Origin: Streptococcus oralis
Lineage (GTDB): Bacteria > Bacillota > Bacilli > Lactobacillales > Streptococcaceae
Direction: 5' to 3'
Length of the DNA stretch: 64,000 nucleotides
NCBI RefSeq assembly: GCF_001578705.1
Contig: NZ_KQ969039.1
Location: forward strand, 54,590 to 118,589
The notes under the pieces were generated by a model. The model saw only the letters and a list, made by a program, of their open reading frames with translations. It was not told the origin of the DNA and did no database searches. The first letter of the stretch is position 1. Each line of letters begins with the position of its first letter. Shown here one piece after another: positions 44,303 to 51,669 of the stretch. Position numbers and translations under genes: made by a program.

Positions 44303-45438
44303 GTTTCAACTCCCTTAGACAATTCTGATAAATAGCTATTCAGTTTCGTCTCTGATAGTTTATCTGGATAATAGTATGTAATAAGACTAGGACACTCAGC
44401 AGGGGATTTTCTAGCATACTCACTTTGTCCTGATACCTCCATAAAGCCCTGTTCTTTTTCAATGAGTAAAGCCATCTTCCAAAAACGAATCATCATTTTG
44501 TAGAAATAGGCTGGGATATTCTGGATTGGTTTTCCTTCAGCCTCTCCTGTTTTAATTTTGAAAATCAATTTATCAAGCTCACGTTCAAGATCCTGTAACC
44601 AAATCTCTCCATAAATTTCCTGATTAGCTAAGAGGTTGTTGTAATTCTTCTCAACTTGACGTTTTGATTGATAGATTTTATTTTCAAGAATTTTTGCATC
44701 TTTTCCAAACAAACTGAGTTTCTGAACTAGTTGAGGAGAAAGAAAACCATGTTGCCCCATTTTAAATGCTTCAGAAATTGATAAACCAGATAAAGATGAC
44801 TCGCCCTCGTATCGATTAGTATCGTATGAGGACTCTGTCTGACTCCTCTCTGTATTTATTCCGTCCGTTTTATGGACGTTTTGAAGTCCATTTTGTGGAC
44901 GTCCGTTTTGTGGACTTCCGCTATTACCGAGGGGTTTTGGTGTTTTTTCTATATCACACTCTTTTTCATAGAGAACTTTACCAAAAGCATCTATCCTCTT
45001 TAACAACTCACCATCGATTGAATAGTGCTCCACTATTTCTAAATTAGCATCCACTAGCTGAAGATAAAGTCTATTTGGCTTATTGAGTCCCTGCCTAACC
45101 TCTCGTAAGAGACCATGTTCTTGTAGCTCTTTCTTAATTTTAGTAACTTTCATCTTTCCCTTATCAAGTAGTAACATCAGATCAGAAACTGTAAAAATTA
45201 GAAAAACCGCTCCATTTTCATCAACGTAATCTCTATTCCCCTTCTGGAATGAACTGATACTTAATTTACAACGATTATAAAGAGCGCCATAAGCTAACTT
45301 AGCATCAGATGAAAGACTCGTATAGGAACTAGTCAATTTGACATAGCCTTTCTCATTGTGTTGAATACGAGTAAAAAATATTTCTGGAATTTGATAAAAG
45401 GTTAGAGTAGCTAGTTGATCAATCGTGATATCCGCCAT
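44296..45438 (-). CDS. repA: RepA_N family replication initiator
   Basis: A 380-aa initiator. The N-terminal 130 residues match RepA_N (QIPEIFFTRIQHNEKGYVKL, then LYNRCKLSISS and LMLLLDKGKMKVTKIKKELQEHG winged-helix part). A Gln/Asn-rich linker (about 170-210) is encoded by the iterons at 44863-44915; a C-terminal domain (YGEIWLQDLERELDKLIFKI, IPAYFYKMMIRFW) follows. RepA_N proteins drive theta replication with the origin inside their own gene. Its start overlaps the stop of the upstream 60-aa gene (TAATG). Confidence 0.9.
   Translation of the reverse strand: MADITIDQLATLTFYQIPEIFFTRIQHNEKGYVKLTSSYTSLSSDAKLAYGALYNRCKLSISSFQKGNRDYVDENGAVFLIFTVSDLMLLLDKGKMKVTKIKKELQEHGLLREVRQGLNKPNRLYLQLVDANLEIVEHYSIDGELLKRIDAFGKVLYEKECDIEKTPKPLGNSGSPQNGRPQNGLQNVHKTDGINTERSQTESSYDTNRYEGESSLSGLSISEAFKMGQHGFLSPQLVQKLSLFGKDAKILENKIYQSKRQVEKNYNNLLANQEIYGEIWLQDLERELDKLIFKIKTGEAEGKPIQNIPAYFYKMMIRFWKMALLIEKEQGFMEVSGQSEYARKSPAECPSLITYYYPDKLSETKLNSYLSELSKGVETC
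44863..44915. repeat. iterons inside repA (candidate oriV)
   Basis: Three 15-bp units: GTCCGTTTTATGGAC (44863-44877), GTCCATTTTGTGGAC (44886-44900) and GTCCGTTTTGTGGAC (44901-44915), the last two contiguous. Each is a partial palindrome (GTCC...GGAC). RepA_N replicons carry their origin within the rep gene linker, as here. Confidence 0.7.
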
Positions 45439-45620
45439 TAGTAGCCTCCTACAACTTGTAATCTCAAGCCTCCAGCTTCAGGAAAATAGACAAGATGAGT
45501 TTGTTCTAACTCTTCAATAGCTGCAATAGCACGACTTCTAGTCCATCCCATTGTATTCATCAAATCGAAAATCATTACGTCTCTAGTCAACTTGGAGACC
45601 TTTGTTTGGTGTTGCTTCAT
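45438..45620 (-). CDS. small DNA-binding-like ICE protein
   Basis: A 60-aa protein; I start at the ATG at 45620 (AAAGGATCACAT upstream) rather than 45749, which would overlap the DUF2786 gene. Its core (TRDVMIFDLMNTMGWTRSRAIAAIEELEQTHLVYF) has a winged-helix look with a GGLRLQVVGGY tail. Stop overlaps the repA start codon (TAATG). A role in controlling repA translation or copy number is possible but not shown. Confidence 0.6.
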   Translation of the reverse strand: MKQHQTKVSKLTRDVMIFDLMNTMGWTRSRAIAAIEELEQTHLVYFPEAGGLRLQVVGGY

Positions 45621-45654
45621 ATGTGATCCTTTCTTTAAGTAAGCCACTTTATAT

Positions 45655-46326
45655 TCATACTTGTAGTAATTCTTCTGATAGCAAGCTAGTCTCTTTTGCG
45701 TTTTCAAAACCAGCAATATAGGCCTCATAATCAACGTCAACTTTAACATTAATGGTTCTATTATTTAAACTTCCCATGCGACGATGTTGTTCTTCCAAAA
45801 CTTCTGCTGGGATTTTTACCATCAAACCAAATTCTTCTGATGATTGAGCCTGGTCCTGAAAACGTTGATCTATTCCGTTTAAGAAACCTAGTAAGTACGA
45901 TTTCTTATAGTCTTTCCATCTTGCTCTTGATACTGTAGGGAAAAGTCGTTTCAGCCGATATTTAAGGTATAAGAGCGCACCTTCGTAAACCTTGCTACAA
46001 AATTCAGCATCAGATTGATATCCAAAGAAAATTATCTGTGTGATGCCGTCTTCAGGAAGTCGTCTTCTTATCGTTTTACATCTAAAATTTTCACCTAAAA
46101 TACCTGCCAACTTTTCTTGCCACCATGGAAGTCTATATTCCCATGTTCCTATTGTTTCACCAATATCTTTCTGAGTTTTACTATTCGTTAAATCATTCAT
46201 AGAAAGATTATGCTTCACCATAAGTCTTTGAGCCATCAGAAGTGCAGTCTGCCCCTCTTCATCGTTTGGTGCATCGTAAGCTAATTCTAAAAGATTTTGT
46301 ATCTTCTCAATAATTTTATTATCCAT
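45655..46326 (-). CDS. DUF2786-domain protein
   Basis: A 223-aa soluble protein. The N-terminal 40 residues match DUF2786 (KIIEKIQNLLELAYDAPNDEEGQTALLMAQRLMVKHNLS). The C-terminal half is helical and basic (YLKYRLKRLFPTVSRARWKDYKKSYLLGFLNGI). The ATG at 46326 was chosen because it directly follows the stop of the upstream gene; an in-frame ATG at 46338 is possible. DUF2786 proteins are common on plasmids and phages; function unknown. Confidence 0.72.
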   Translation of the reverse strand: MDNKIIEKIQNLLELAYDAPNDEEGQTALLMAQRLMVKHNLSMNDLTNSKTQKDIGETIGTWEYRLPWWQEKLAGILGENFRCKTIRRRLPEDGITQIIFFGYQSDAEFCSKVYEGALLYLKYRLKRLFPTVSRARWKDYKKSYLLGFLNGIDQRFQDQAQSSEEFGLMVKIPAEVLEEQHRRMGSLNNRTINVKVDVDYEAYIAGFENAKETSLLSEELLQV

Positions 46327-46327
46327 A

Positions 46328-46789
46328 TCAATCCACATGTTTATATTTTCTAGGTAAAGAACTAGCGTAATGTTCTGAATCATTGACCTTTGCATTATAA
46401 AAAATCATATTATTCCCAATAATGTCTTGCCATTTAGGAATCTCCTCACGATAAATACGATTAAGTCCATAAAAATTCCTTACAATAAATCTAACGGCTC
46501 CAATATGATCTCCTAAACCAACCACACACAACACATCATGTTCCATATCATATACCCAATGACTTTTTGAATTTGTCAGTATTTCCCAAGCAAATTCCCA
46601 ATCTCTCTCAAGCCAATCATGCCCTGGTCTGTAATAAACTTTTGTCTGACAAGAGTCATCATTAAATCCATAAAAACAGTGACTACACAGCGTTCTATTT
46701 TTATCTACCCACCAGCAAGTACCATACTTTTCATTGATGCAAGGTGTAACCCAGTTGCAAGAACATCGTCTACAAATTCCAGTTTCCAC
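46328..46789 (-). CDS. cysteine-rich hypothetical ICE protein
   Basis: A 153-aa protein whose first 45 residues have a zinc-finger-like set of cysteines (CRRCSCNWVTPC, GTCWWVDKNRTLCSHC). The rest is rich in aromatic residues and shows no known fold. It starts at a GTG (46787-46789) with AAGGAG six bases upstream; a 13-codon frame (46803-46844, start MSDNIEIVMD) with GGGAGA upstream could be a leader peptide. First recognisable gene of the replication operon, about 140 bp inside the right end. Confidence 0.62.
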   Translation of the reverse strand: METGICRRCSCNWVTPCINEKYGTCWWVDKNRTLCSHCFYGFNDDSCQTKVYYRPGHDWLERDWEFAWEILTNSKSHWVYDMEHDVLCVVGLGDHIGAVRFIVRNFYGLNRIYREEIPKWQDIIGNNMIFYNAKVNDSEHYASSLPRKYKHVD

Positions 46790-46860
46790 GCTTTACTCCT
46801 TCCTACCTAGACATATCCATTACAATTTCAATATTATCTGACATTTTTTCTCCCAAAACA

Positions 46861-46890
46861 CAAAAAAGAGCTAACGGAATTTTCCGTTAA
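46861..46890 (-). terminator. terminator inside the ICE right end
   Basis: TAACGGA and TCCGTTA (46872-46878 and 46883-46889) form a stem followed on the minus strand by CTCTTTTTTG. It lies 41 bp inside the right end and should stop transcripts arriving from the chromosomal histidine kinase gene. Confidence 0.8.
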
Positions 46891-46906
46891 CTCAATATTT
46901 TCTATT

Positions 46907-46930
46907 TACCTCAAAACACTAGACACTTAC
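46907..46930. repeat. right terminal inverted repeat of the ICE
   Basis: Its reverse complement matches 11051-11074 at 20 of 24 positions (cores GTGTCTA and TTTTGAGGTA). Confidence 0.88.
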
Positions 46931-46939
46931 TACGGTTTT
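46931..46939. repeat. 9-bp target-site duplication, right copy
   Basis: TACGGTTTT, identical to 11042-11050. Its last two bases are part of the histidine kinase stop codon. Confidence 0.88.
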
Positions 46940-47972
46940 ATTTCAAATTGAGGCTGAATGTAAACTTACTTCCTAAGCCATACTGACTTTCTGCTGTGAT
47001 TTCACCACCAAGCTGATGGGCTAGTTCGCGTGCAATCGCAAGTCCTAATCCATGTCCACCCGTCTTCATATTGCGCGAAGTTTCCACACGATAAAGTCGT
47101 TTAAAGATCTTTTCCAAATCTTCAGGAAGGATCCCCTGCCCCTCGTCTTTCACACTGATTGTTAGCTCTTGTTCTGTTAATTGGGCAAGAACCTCGATTC
47201 TGGTTCCTGGTTCTGAATATTTAAAGGCATTGTTTAACAAATTGACCAGAATGCGAGAAAGTTTGTCAGAATGGCTCTTGATTTTCGCCGACTCAGGTGA
47301 CACTTGAATGTAAACATCCCGCTCCTCTTGTTCAATCTGGAGTTGAAATTCACTCATTGACTCAATCAACAGCTGATCCAAAAAGACCTCTTCGACTTCT
47401 TCATCAGCAGTATCTTGAGGTTGTGTGTTCAGAGTCAAAACATCCAATTCCTCCACTAGCTTGTTTAGACGCTCAGTTTGACGACCAATCGTGGCTAAGT
47501 AGTGGAGTCGCTCCTCTTCCTTGATCACTCCATCTAGAATTCCCTCAACAGTAACCTGAATGGAGGTAATGGGAGTTTTAATATCGTGAGAGAGCTGCGC
47601 AATCATCATTCTCTTTTCTTGCTCGCTCTCATCAAGTGATTGAAAGGTAGCTTGCAAATTGTGGGACATGTCATTAAAAGCCTGGCCCAGCTCTTGAAAT
47701 TCTAATGGGCCTTTGGTTTCAATTTCTGTGCTGAAATCCTTGCTTGCTATATCCTGAGCTTGTTTTTTCAAATGTTTCAGAGAAGAGAAAACAGGCGACA
47801 AAAGAAAGATGCTCACTGCAGCGCCAATGAAACTAGCAATCAAGGTCATTCCAACTAGAAAGTAAACTTCACTTTTCTCGATCAACATTCGTTGGACTGC
47901 CCAGAAAACGACCAAAATAGTTAGTAGAGTCGACACTAGATACCCCACTAGAATATAGTTTTTTAATTTCAT
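46938..47972 (-). CDS. hk08: sensor histidine kinase, TCS08-like
   Basis: A 344-aa membrane kinase: two transmembrane helices (residues 7-27 and 38-60) with almost no external loop, a HAMP domain (60-115), H-box QLSHDIKTPITSI near 128, N-box LVNLLNNAFKYSEPG near 247, and G-boxes (DEGQGILPEDLEKIF, GHGLGLAIARELAHQLGG). The tiny sensing loop indicates an intramembrane-sensing kinase, as in SaeS-type systems; pneumococcal TCS08 is SaeRS-like and regulates pavB, and pavB lies just upstream. Overlaps the regulator gene by 4 bp. The conjugative element is inserted directly after its stop codon. Confidence 0.88.
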   Translation of the reverse strand: MKLKNYILVGYLVSTLLTILVVFWAVQRMLIEKSEVYFLVGMTLIASFIGAAVSIFLLSPVFSSLKHLKKQAQDIASKDFSTEIETKGPLEFQELGQAFNDMSHNLQATFQSLDESEQEKRMMIAQLSHDIKTPITSIQVTVEGILDGVIKEEERLHYLATIGRQTERLNKLVEELDVLTLNTQPQDTADEEVEEVFLDQLLIESMSEFQLQIEQEERDVYIQVSPESAKIKSHSDKLSRILVNLLNNAFKYSEPGTRIEVLAQLTEQELTISVKDEGQGILPEDLEKIFKRLYRVETSRNMKTGGHGLGLAIARELAHQLGGEITAESQYGLGSKFTFSLNLK

Positions 47973-48667
47973 TTTCTACCTCTTGGTCTTTCCATCTTAT
48001 AGCCCAAACCCCAGACAGTTTTGATAGCAGGAGCATTGGAATTCGTATACTTGGTCAACTCTTGCCTCAAAGCATGGATATGAACATTGAGTGTATTGGT
48101 ATCATCCACATAGTCCTCTTGCCATACCTTCTCGTAAAGTTCCGTCTTTGAAAAGACTCTCTCGGGATTGCTGGCTAATATCCATAGAAGTTCAAAGGAT
48201 TTTACTGTCAATTCCAAAGGTTGATCCCCAATGCGAACCTCATGAGTCACATGGTTGATTACCAAGTCACCAAACTCGATCTGTTCTGTCTCTCCTCCAC
48301 GGCTAAGGCGACGCAAGATATTATTCACTCTTAAAACCAATTCGCGTGGACTAAAGGGTTTGACTATAAAATCATCTGCCCCCAAACTTAATCCATAAAT
48401 CTTATCCTGTTCGCTTGTCTTAGCAGTTGTAAAGAGGAAGGGTTGATCCGGAGCGATATACTGAACTTCACTGATAAAATCATAGCCATCCATATTGGGC
48501 ATCATGATATCTGTGATAATGAGGTCGATAGATTTTTTTCTGAAAAGTTCTAATCCCTCCTTACCATCATGGGCGACCAAAACATCGTAACCTGCCTGTA
48601 TAAGATAGCGGTTTTGAATATCTAGAATATCTATCTCATCATCAACCAGCAAAATTGTCTTTTTCAT
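47969..48667 (-). CDS. rr08: OmpR-family response regulator, TCS08-like
   Basis: A 232-aa regulator: receiver domain with acidic pocket DD (residues 9-10), phosphoacceptor D53 (ITDIMMPNMDG) and K102 region (VKPFSPREL), then an OmpR-type winged helix (YEKVWQEDYVDDTNTLNVHIHALRQEL). It forms an operon with the kinase (ATGA overlap). By synteny with pneumococcal TCS08 it probably controls the adjacent adhesin gene; a candidate binding site lies at 50899-50914. Confidence 0.9.
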   Translation of the reverse strand: MKKTILLVDDEIDILDIQNRYLIQAGYDVLVAHDGKEGLELFRKKSIDLIITDIMMPNMDGYDFISEVQYIAPDQPFLFTTAKTSEQDKIYGLSLGADDFIVKPFSPRELVLRVNNILRRLSRGGETEQIEFGDLVINHVTHEVRIGDQPLELTVKSFELLWILASNPERVFSKTELYEKVWQEDYVDDTNTLNVHIHALRQELTKYTNSNAPAIKTVWGLGYKMERPRGRK

Positions 48668-48683
48668 CTGACACTCCTTCGAT

Positions 48684-48721
48684 AAAAACAGTGTTATACT
48701 TGCTTTAGTATAACACTATTT
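48684..48721 (-). terminator. pavB terminator
   Basis: AGTGTTATACT and AGTATAACACT (48690-48700 and 48707-48717) form a perfect 11-bp stem with a 6-nt loop, followed on the minus strand by GTTTTTATC. It lies just before the response regulator gene. Confidence 0.8.
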
Positions 48722-48747
48722 TCTCTAATGTTTAAGTGATTTGAATC

Positions 48748-50835
48748 TTAATCTTCTCGTTTGCTTGTCAAACCCAAAAGTCCAACAAGCCCTGCCAAGG
48801 CTAGACCAAAGATACCAAGGCCAGCTGTAGCCGTTTTAGCTTCCCCAGTATTTGGTAACATCGCTTTATCATCTTTTTTCATCATATTAGCCATTGGGCT
48901 AGAAGCTGGTTGATCTACTTTCATATCTGACATATGGTGATTTGTACCCATCATACCCTCAGTCGTACCTGTAGAGCCTGTTTCAGAAGGCTTCGTATTC
49001 ATCTGACCTTGTTGAGATGGTATTGTCGCCATTTCTTTTCCACGAATCTGAATCGTTACTTGACGAGTAGCAATCAGATTGGTCAAATCAGGTTTGCCAT
49101 CTTTAGCACCGTACACCTTTATGGTAGCTAGGTATGTTTGGCTTCCGTTAGCTCGAAGTTGATCCAGCAAGGCCTGACCATCTTTGCCAACCGTATTGCC
49201 ATTCAAATCCACTTCGTAGAAATATTGGCCTTTAGCCAAGCCTTCAAGCGGCAATAGAGCGGGATTTTTAGCCGTTCCATTGTCTGACCATGGGGCTTTG
49301 TCTGAGGCTTTTAACAAGAGGCGAGTCAACATACCATCTCCACCAAAAGCTTCGTATGGAATAACTTGGTTGACACCAGCCAAGAAAGGTCCAGGAACCT
49401 TAGCCTTATCAAGGTAGCTAGCTGGAACATCAATCATGTCTTTGACATTGTTAACAACAGACTCTTTGACCTGATTTGGAGTGGTCAAGCCATTCAAATT
49501 AACAGTCAAATCTTTAGTCGCTACCAGATTAGTCAAGTCAGGTTTGCCGTCTTTCGCACCGTACACTTTGATGGTTGCCTTATAGCTTTGTGTACCGTTT
49601 TGTTTCAAGAGGTCAAGCAACTCTTTATCTGATTTGCCTTGGGTGCCAGCCAAGTCCACTTCGTAGAAGTAAAGGCCTTTGCCCAATTTTTCTACTGGTG
49701 GAAGAGCTGGATTTTTAGCTGTTCCGTTGTCTGACCATGGAGCCTTATCAGATGCTTTCAAGATCAGACGAGTTAACATACCATCTCCAGCGAAGAATTC
49801 ATATGGAATAACTTGATTAACACCAGCTGTGAATGGACCTGGGAAATTAGCTCTATCCAAATAAGAAGCTGGGACATCTACTGTGTCTTTGGTGTTGTCA
49901 GCCACACCTTTTTGCACTTCAGCTGGTGTGGTCAAACCATTCAAGTTGACATTTAAATCCTTAGTCGCTACGAGGTTAGTTAAGTCAGGCTTGCCGTCTT
50001 TTGCACCGTACACTTTGATGGTTGCCTTATAACTTTGAGTGCCGTTTTGCTTCAAAAGGTCAAGCAACTCTTTGTCAGATTTGCCTTGGGTTCCAGCCAA
50101 GTCTACTTCGTAGAAGTAAAGACCTTTGCCCAATTTCTCTACTGGTGGGAGAGCTGGATTTTTAGCTGAACCATTGTCTGACCATGGAGCCTTATCAGAG
50201 GCTTTCAAGATCAGACGAGTCAACATGCCATCTCCAGCGAAGAATTCGTATGGAATGACTTGGTTGACACCAGCTGTAAATGGGCCTGGGAAGTTAGCCT
50301 TGTCCAAGTAAGTGGCTGGGACATCTACTGTATCTTTGGTGTTGTCAGCTACACCTTTTTGCACTTCAGCTGGAGTAGTCGCTGGTTGCGCTTCACTGGC
50401 TTCACGGTCTTGTCCAGAAACTGTAGACGCAGGACTTTCCACAGGTTTAACTGCATCTTCTGTTTGTTTCTTAGAGTCAGGTTGTGCTTGCACTTCTTTT
50501 TTTGGCGCTACTGCCGGCTCTTTAGCAGTTGCGTCCGCTTTTTCTGAAGAGCTTGTCGTATCCACACTTACTTTAGGTGTTGGAACAGACTGTTCTGAAG
50601 GAAGAGCTACATCGACTGCTTTTTTGAGAGCCTCTGCTGGTAAGTCGCTCTTTTCACTCACCGAAGTTGCGTCTGGCACGACTTGGGCAGGAGTCGGATT
50701 GACGATATCAGCACGTGCAGAACTTGGTTGACCGACTAGGACAAAGAAGCCACTAGCTACAACAACTGAAGCAACACCGACACTGAGACGGCGAATAGAC
50801 CAACGAGTATATCTCTGATTTGGATTGAATTTCAT
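48748..50835 (-). CDS. pavB: SSURE-repeat LPXTG adhesin (PavB-like)
   Basis: A 695-aa wall-anchored adhesin. YSIRK-like signal peptide (RWSIRRLSVGVASVVVASGFF), a Pro/Ser/Lys-rich N-terminal region (to about 153), three tandem SSURE repeats of 149 aa (about 154-302, 303-451, 452-600; each starts TPxxV and contains YLD.A..PGPF.AGVNQVIPYE), a Gly/Met-rich tail and LPNTGE with membrane anchor. PavB binds fibronectin and plasminogen. Repeats 1 and 2 are almost identical, repeat 3 is diverged. Known pneumococcal alleles have variable and often higher copy numbers. It is transcribed toward rr08-hk08. Confidence 0.9.
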   Translation of the reverse strand: MKFNPNQRYTRWSIRRLSVGVASVVVASGFFVLVGQPSSARADIVNPTPAQVVPDATSVSEKSDLPAEALKKAVDVALPSEQSVPTPKVSVDTTSSSEKADATAKEPAVAPKKEVQAQPDSKKQTEDAVKPVESPASTVSGQDREASEAQPATTPAEVQKGVADNTKDTVDVPATYLDKANFPGPFTAGVNQVIPYEFFAGDGMLTRLILKASDKAPWSDNGSAKNPALPPVEKLGKGLYFYEVDLAGTQGKSDKELLDLLKQNGTQSYKATIKVYGAKDGKPDLTNLVATKDLNVNLNGLTTPAEVQKGVADNTKDTVDVPASYLDRANFPGPFTAGVNQVIPYEFFAGDGMLTRLILKASDKAPWSDNGTAKNPALPPVEKLGKGLYFYEVDLAGTQGKSDKELLDLLKQNGTQSYKATIKVYGAKDGKPDLTNLVATKDLTVNLNGLTTPNQVKESVVNNVKDMIDVPASYLDKAKVPGPFLAGVNQVIPYEAFGGDGMLTRLLLKASDKAPWSDNGTAKNPALLPLEGLAKGQYFYEVDLNGNTVGKDGQALLDQLRANGSQTYLATIKVYGAKDGKPDLTNLIATRQVTIQIRGKEMATIPSQQGQMNTKPSETGSTGTTEGMMGTNHHMSDMKVDQPASSPMANMMKKDDKAMLPNTGEAKTATAGLGIFGLALAGLVGLLGLTSKRED
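49040..50376 (-). repeat. three tandem SSURE repeats within pavB
   Basis: 447-bp units at about 49930-50376, 49483-49929 and 49040-49482. The first two are nearly identical in DNA and protein; the third differs at many positions. Confidence 0.88.
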
Positions 50836-50872
50836 AGGATTCTCCTTAGAGTTTTCTTTTTTTGATGACTCT

Positions 50873-50914
50873 AGTATAATCTCCTAAAATTAAAAAGGAT
50901 TAAGAAAAAGTTAA
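50873..50914 (-). promoter_or_regulatory. pavB promoter with SaeR-like direct repeat
   Basis: TATACT (50873-50878) is a -10 box without a good -35 at the right distance. ATTAA-N6-GTTAA (50899-50914 on the plus strand) resembles the SaeR site GTTAA-N6-GTTAA with one mismatch. This would fit activation by the SaeR-like response regulator. Confidence 0.45.
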
Positions 50915-50990
50915 AATTTTTCTTAAATCCCTCTTATAAAATACTTATATTGACTCGTTAATTATTGGGATAGAGAGTATCCTTCCTCTC

Positions 50991-51656
50991 CTACTCACTC
51001 AGTTCAGCTAGGGTGTCCAAATGTTGGTTATTAATGACGGCCATGATGTAGGCATCTGCCTGCAAGAGGTCATTGGGTCCGAATTGGACATCCAGAGGAG
51101 CATTTTCGTAGGAACGAAAGCCAAGTACGTTGAGGTTGTATCGCCCACGTAAATCTAACTGACTGAGGCTTTTACCTACCCATGATTGAGGGATTTTCAT
51201 CTCGACAATCGATACATTCTTATCCAGCTGAAAGACGTCTACGCTGTTATGAAAGAGGATGGTCTGTGCCAATGAGCGCCCCATTTCAAACTCTGGTGAG
51301 ATGACTGCGTCTGCCCCGATTTTTTCTAGAACCTTTTTAGCTGTATGGCTTTTGACTTTGGCAATGACGGTCGGCACTCCTAGACTCTTGCAGTGCATAA
51401 CCGCGAGAACACTGGACTCCAGATTTTCCCCCGTTGCGACAACTACGGTATCGCAGGTGTCAATCCCCGCTGATAGAAGGAGCTCTTCATCCGTGATATC
51501 TCCAACTACCCCTCGCGCCAGCACAGGTTCAAATTGATTAATGCGTTCCTCGTGGTCATCAATAGCAATGATATTCATGTCATGCTTGGCTAGGGCAGCC
51601 AAAACACTGCTCCCAAAAATTCCCAAGCCTAAAATTCCAATTGTCCGATCTGACAT
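50991..51656 (-). CDS. cabP: potassium-uptake regulatory protein CabP/TrkA-like
   Basis: A 221-aa cytoplasmic RCK protein. The N-terminal Rossmann fold begins IGILGLGIFGSSVLAALAKHD (NAD/nucleotide-binding GxGxxG) and the C-terminal RCK_C domain (about 140-215) would bind a regulatory ligand. The pneumococcal orthologue CabP binds c-di-AMP and gates TrkH; identity with that gene is by synteny and family. It lies 13 bp downstream of trkH. Confidence 0.85.
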   Translation of the reverse strand: MSDRTIGILGLGIFGSSVLAALAKHDMNIIAIDDHEERINQFEPVLARGVVGDITDEELLLSAGIDTCDTVVVATGENLESSVLAVMHCKSLGVPTVIAKVKSHTAKKVLEKIGADAVISPEFEMGRSLAQTILFHNSVDVFQLDKNVSIVEMKIPQSWVGKSLSQLDLRGRYNLNVLGFRSYENAPLDVQFGPNDLLQADAYIMAVINNQHLDTLAELSE

Positions 51657-51669
51657 CGTTTTTCCTTTC

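Larger units (their letters stand above)
11051..46930. mobile_element. TnGBS-type integrative and conjugative element (35,880 bp)
   Basis: Bounded by imperfect 24-bp inverted repeats (20/24 identical) and a perfect 9-bp target duplication. Contents read from the sequence: DDE transposase (ISLre2-like), ParA and RHH partition proteins, MOBP relaxase and MobC, oriT-like region, VirD4/VirB4/VirB6/VirB3/VirB2/VirB8/VirB1-like transfer proteins, RepA_N replication initiator with iterons, three large surface proteins. No tyrosine or serine integrase. Insertion 16 bp upstream of a -35 box matches the known TnGBS target rule. All recognised genes are on the minus strand, pointing from the replication end to the transposase end. 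No antibiotic-resistance gene was seen. Confidence 0.92.

Noticed and set aside
11051-46930. Tn916-type or phage-type integrase module
   Set aside because: No tyrosine or serine recombinase or excisionase is encoded in the element; the ends are transposase-type inverted repeats with a 9-bp target duplication.
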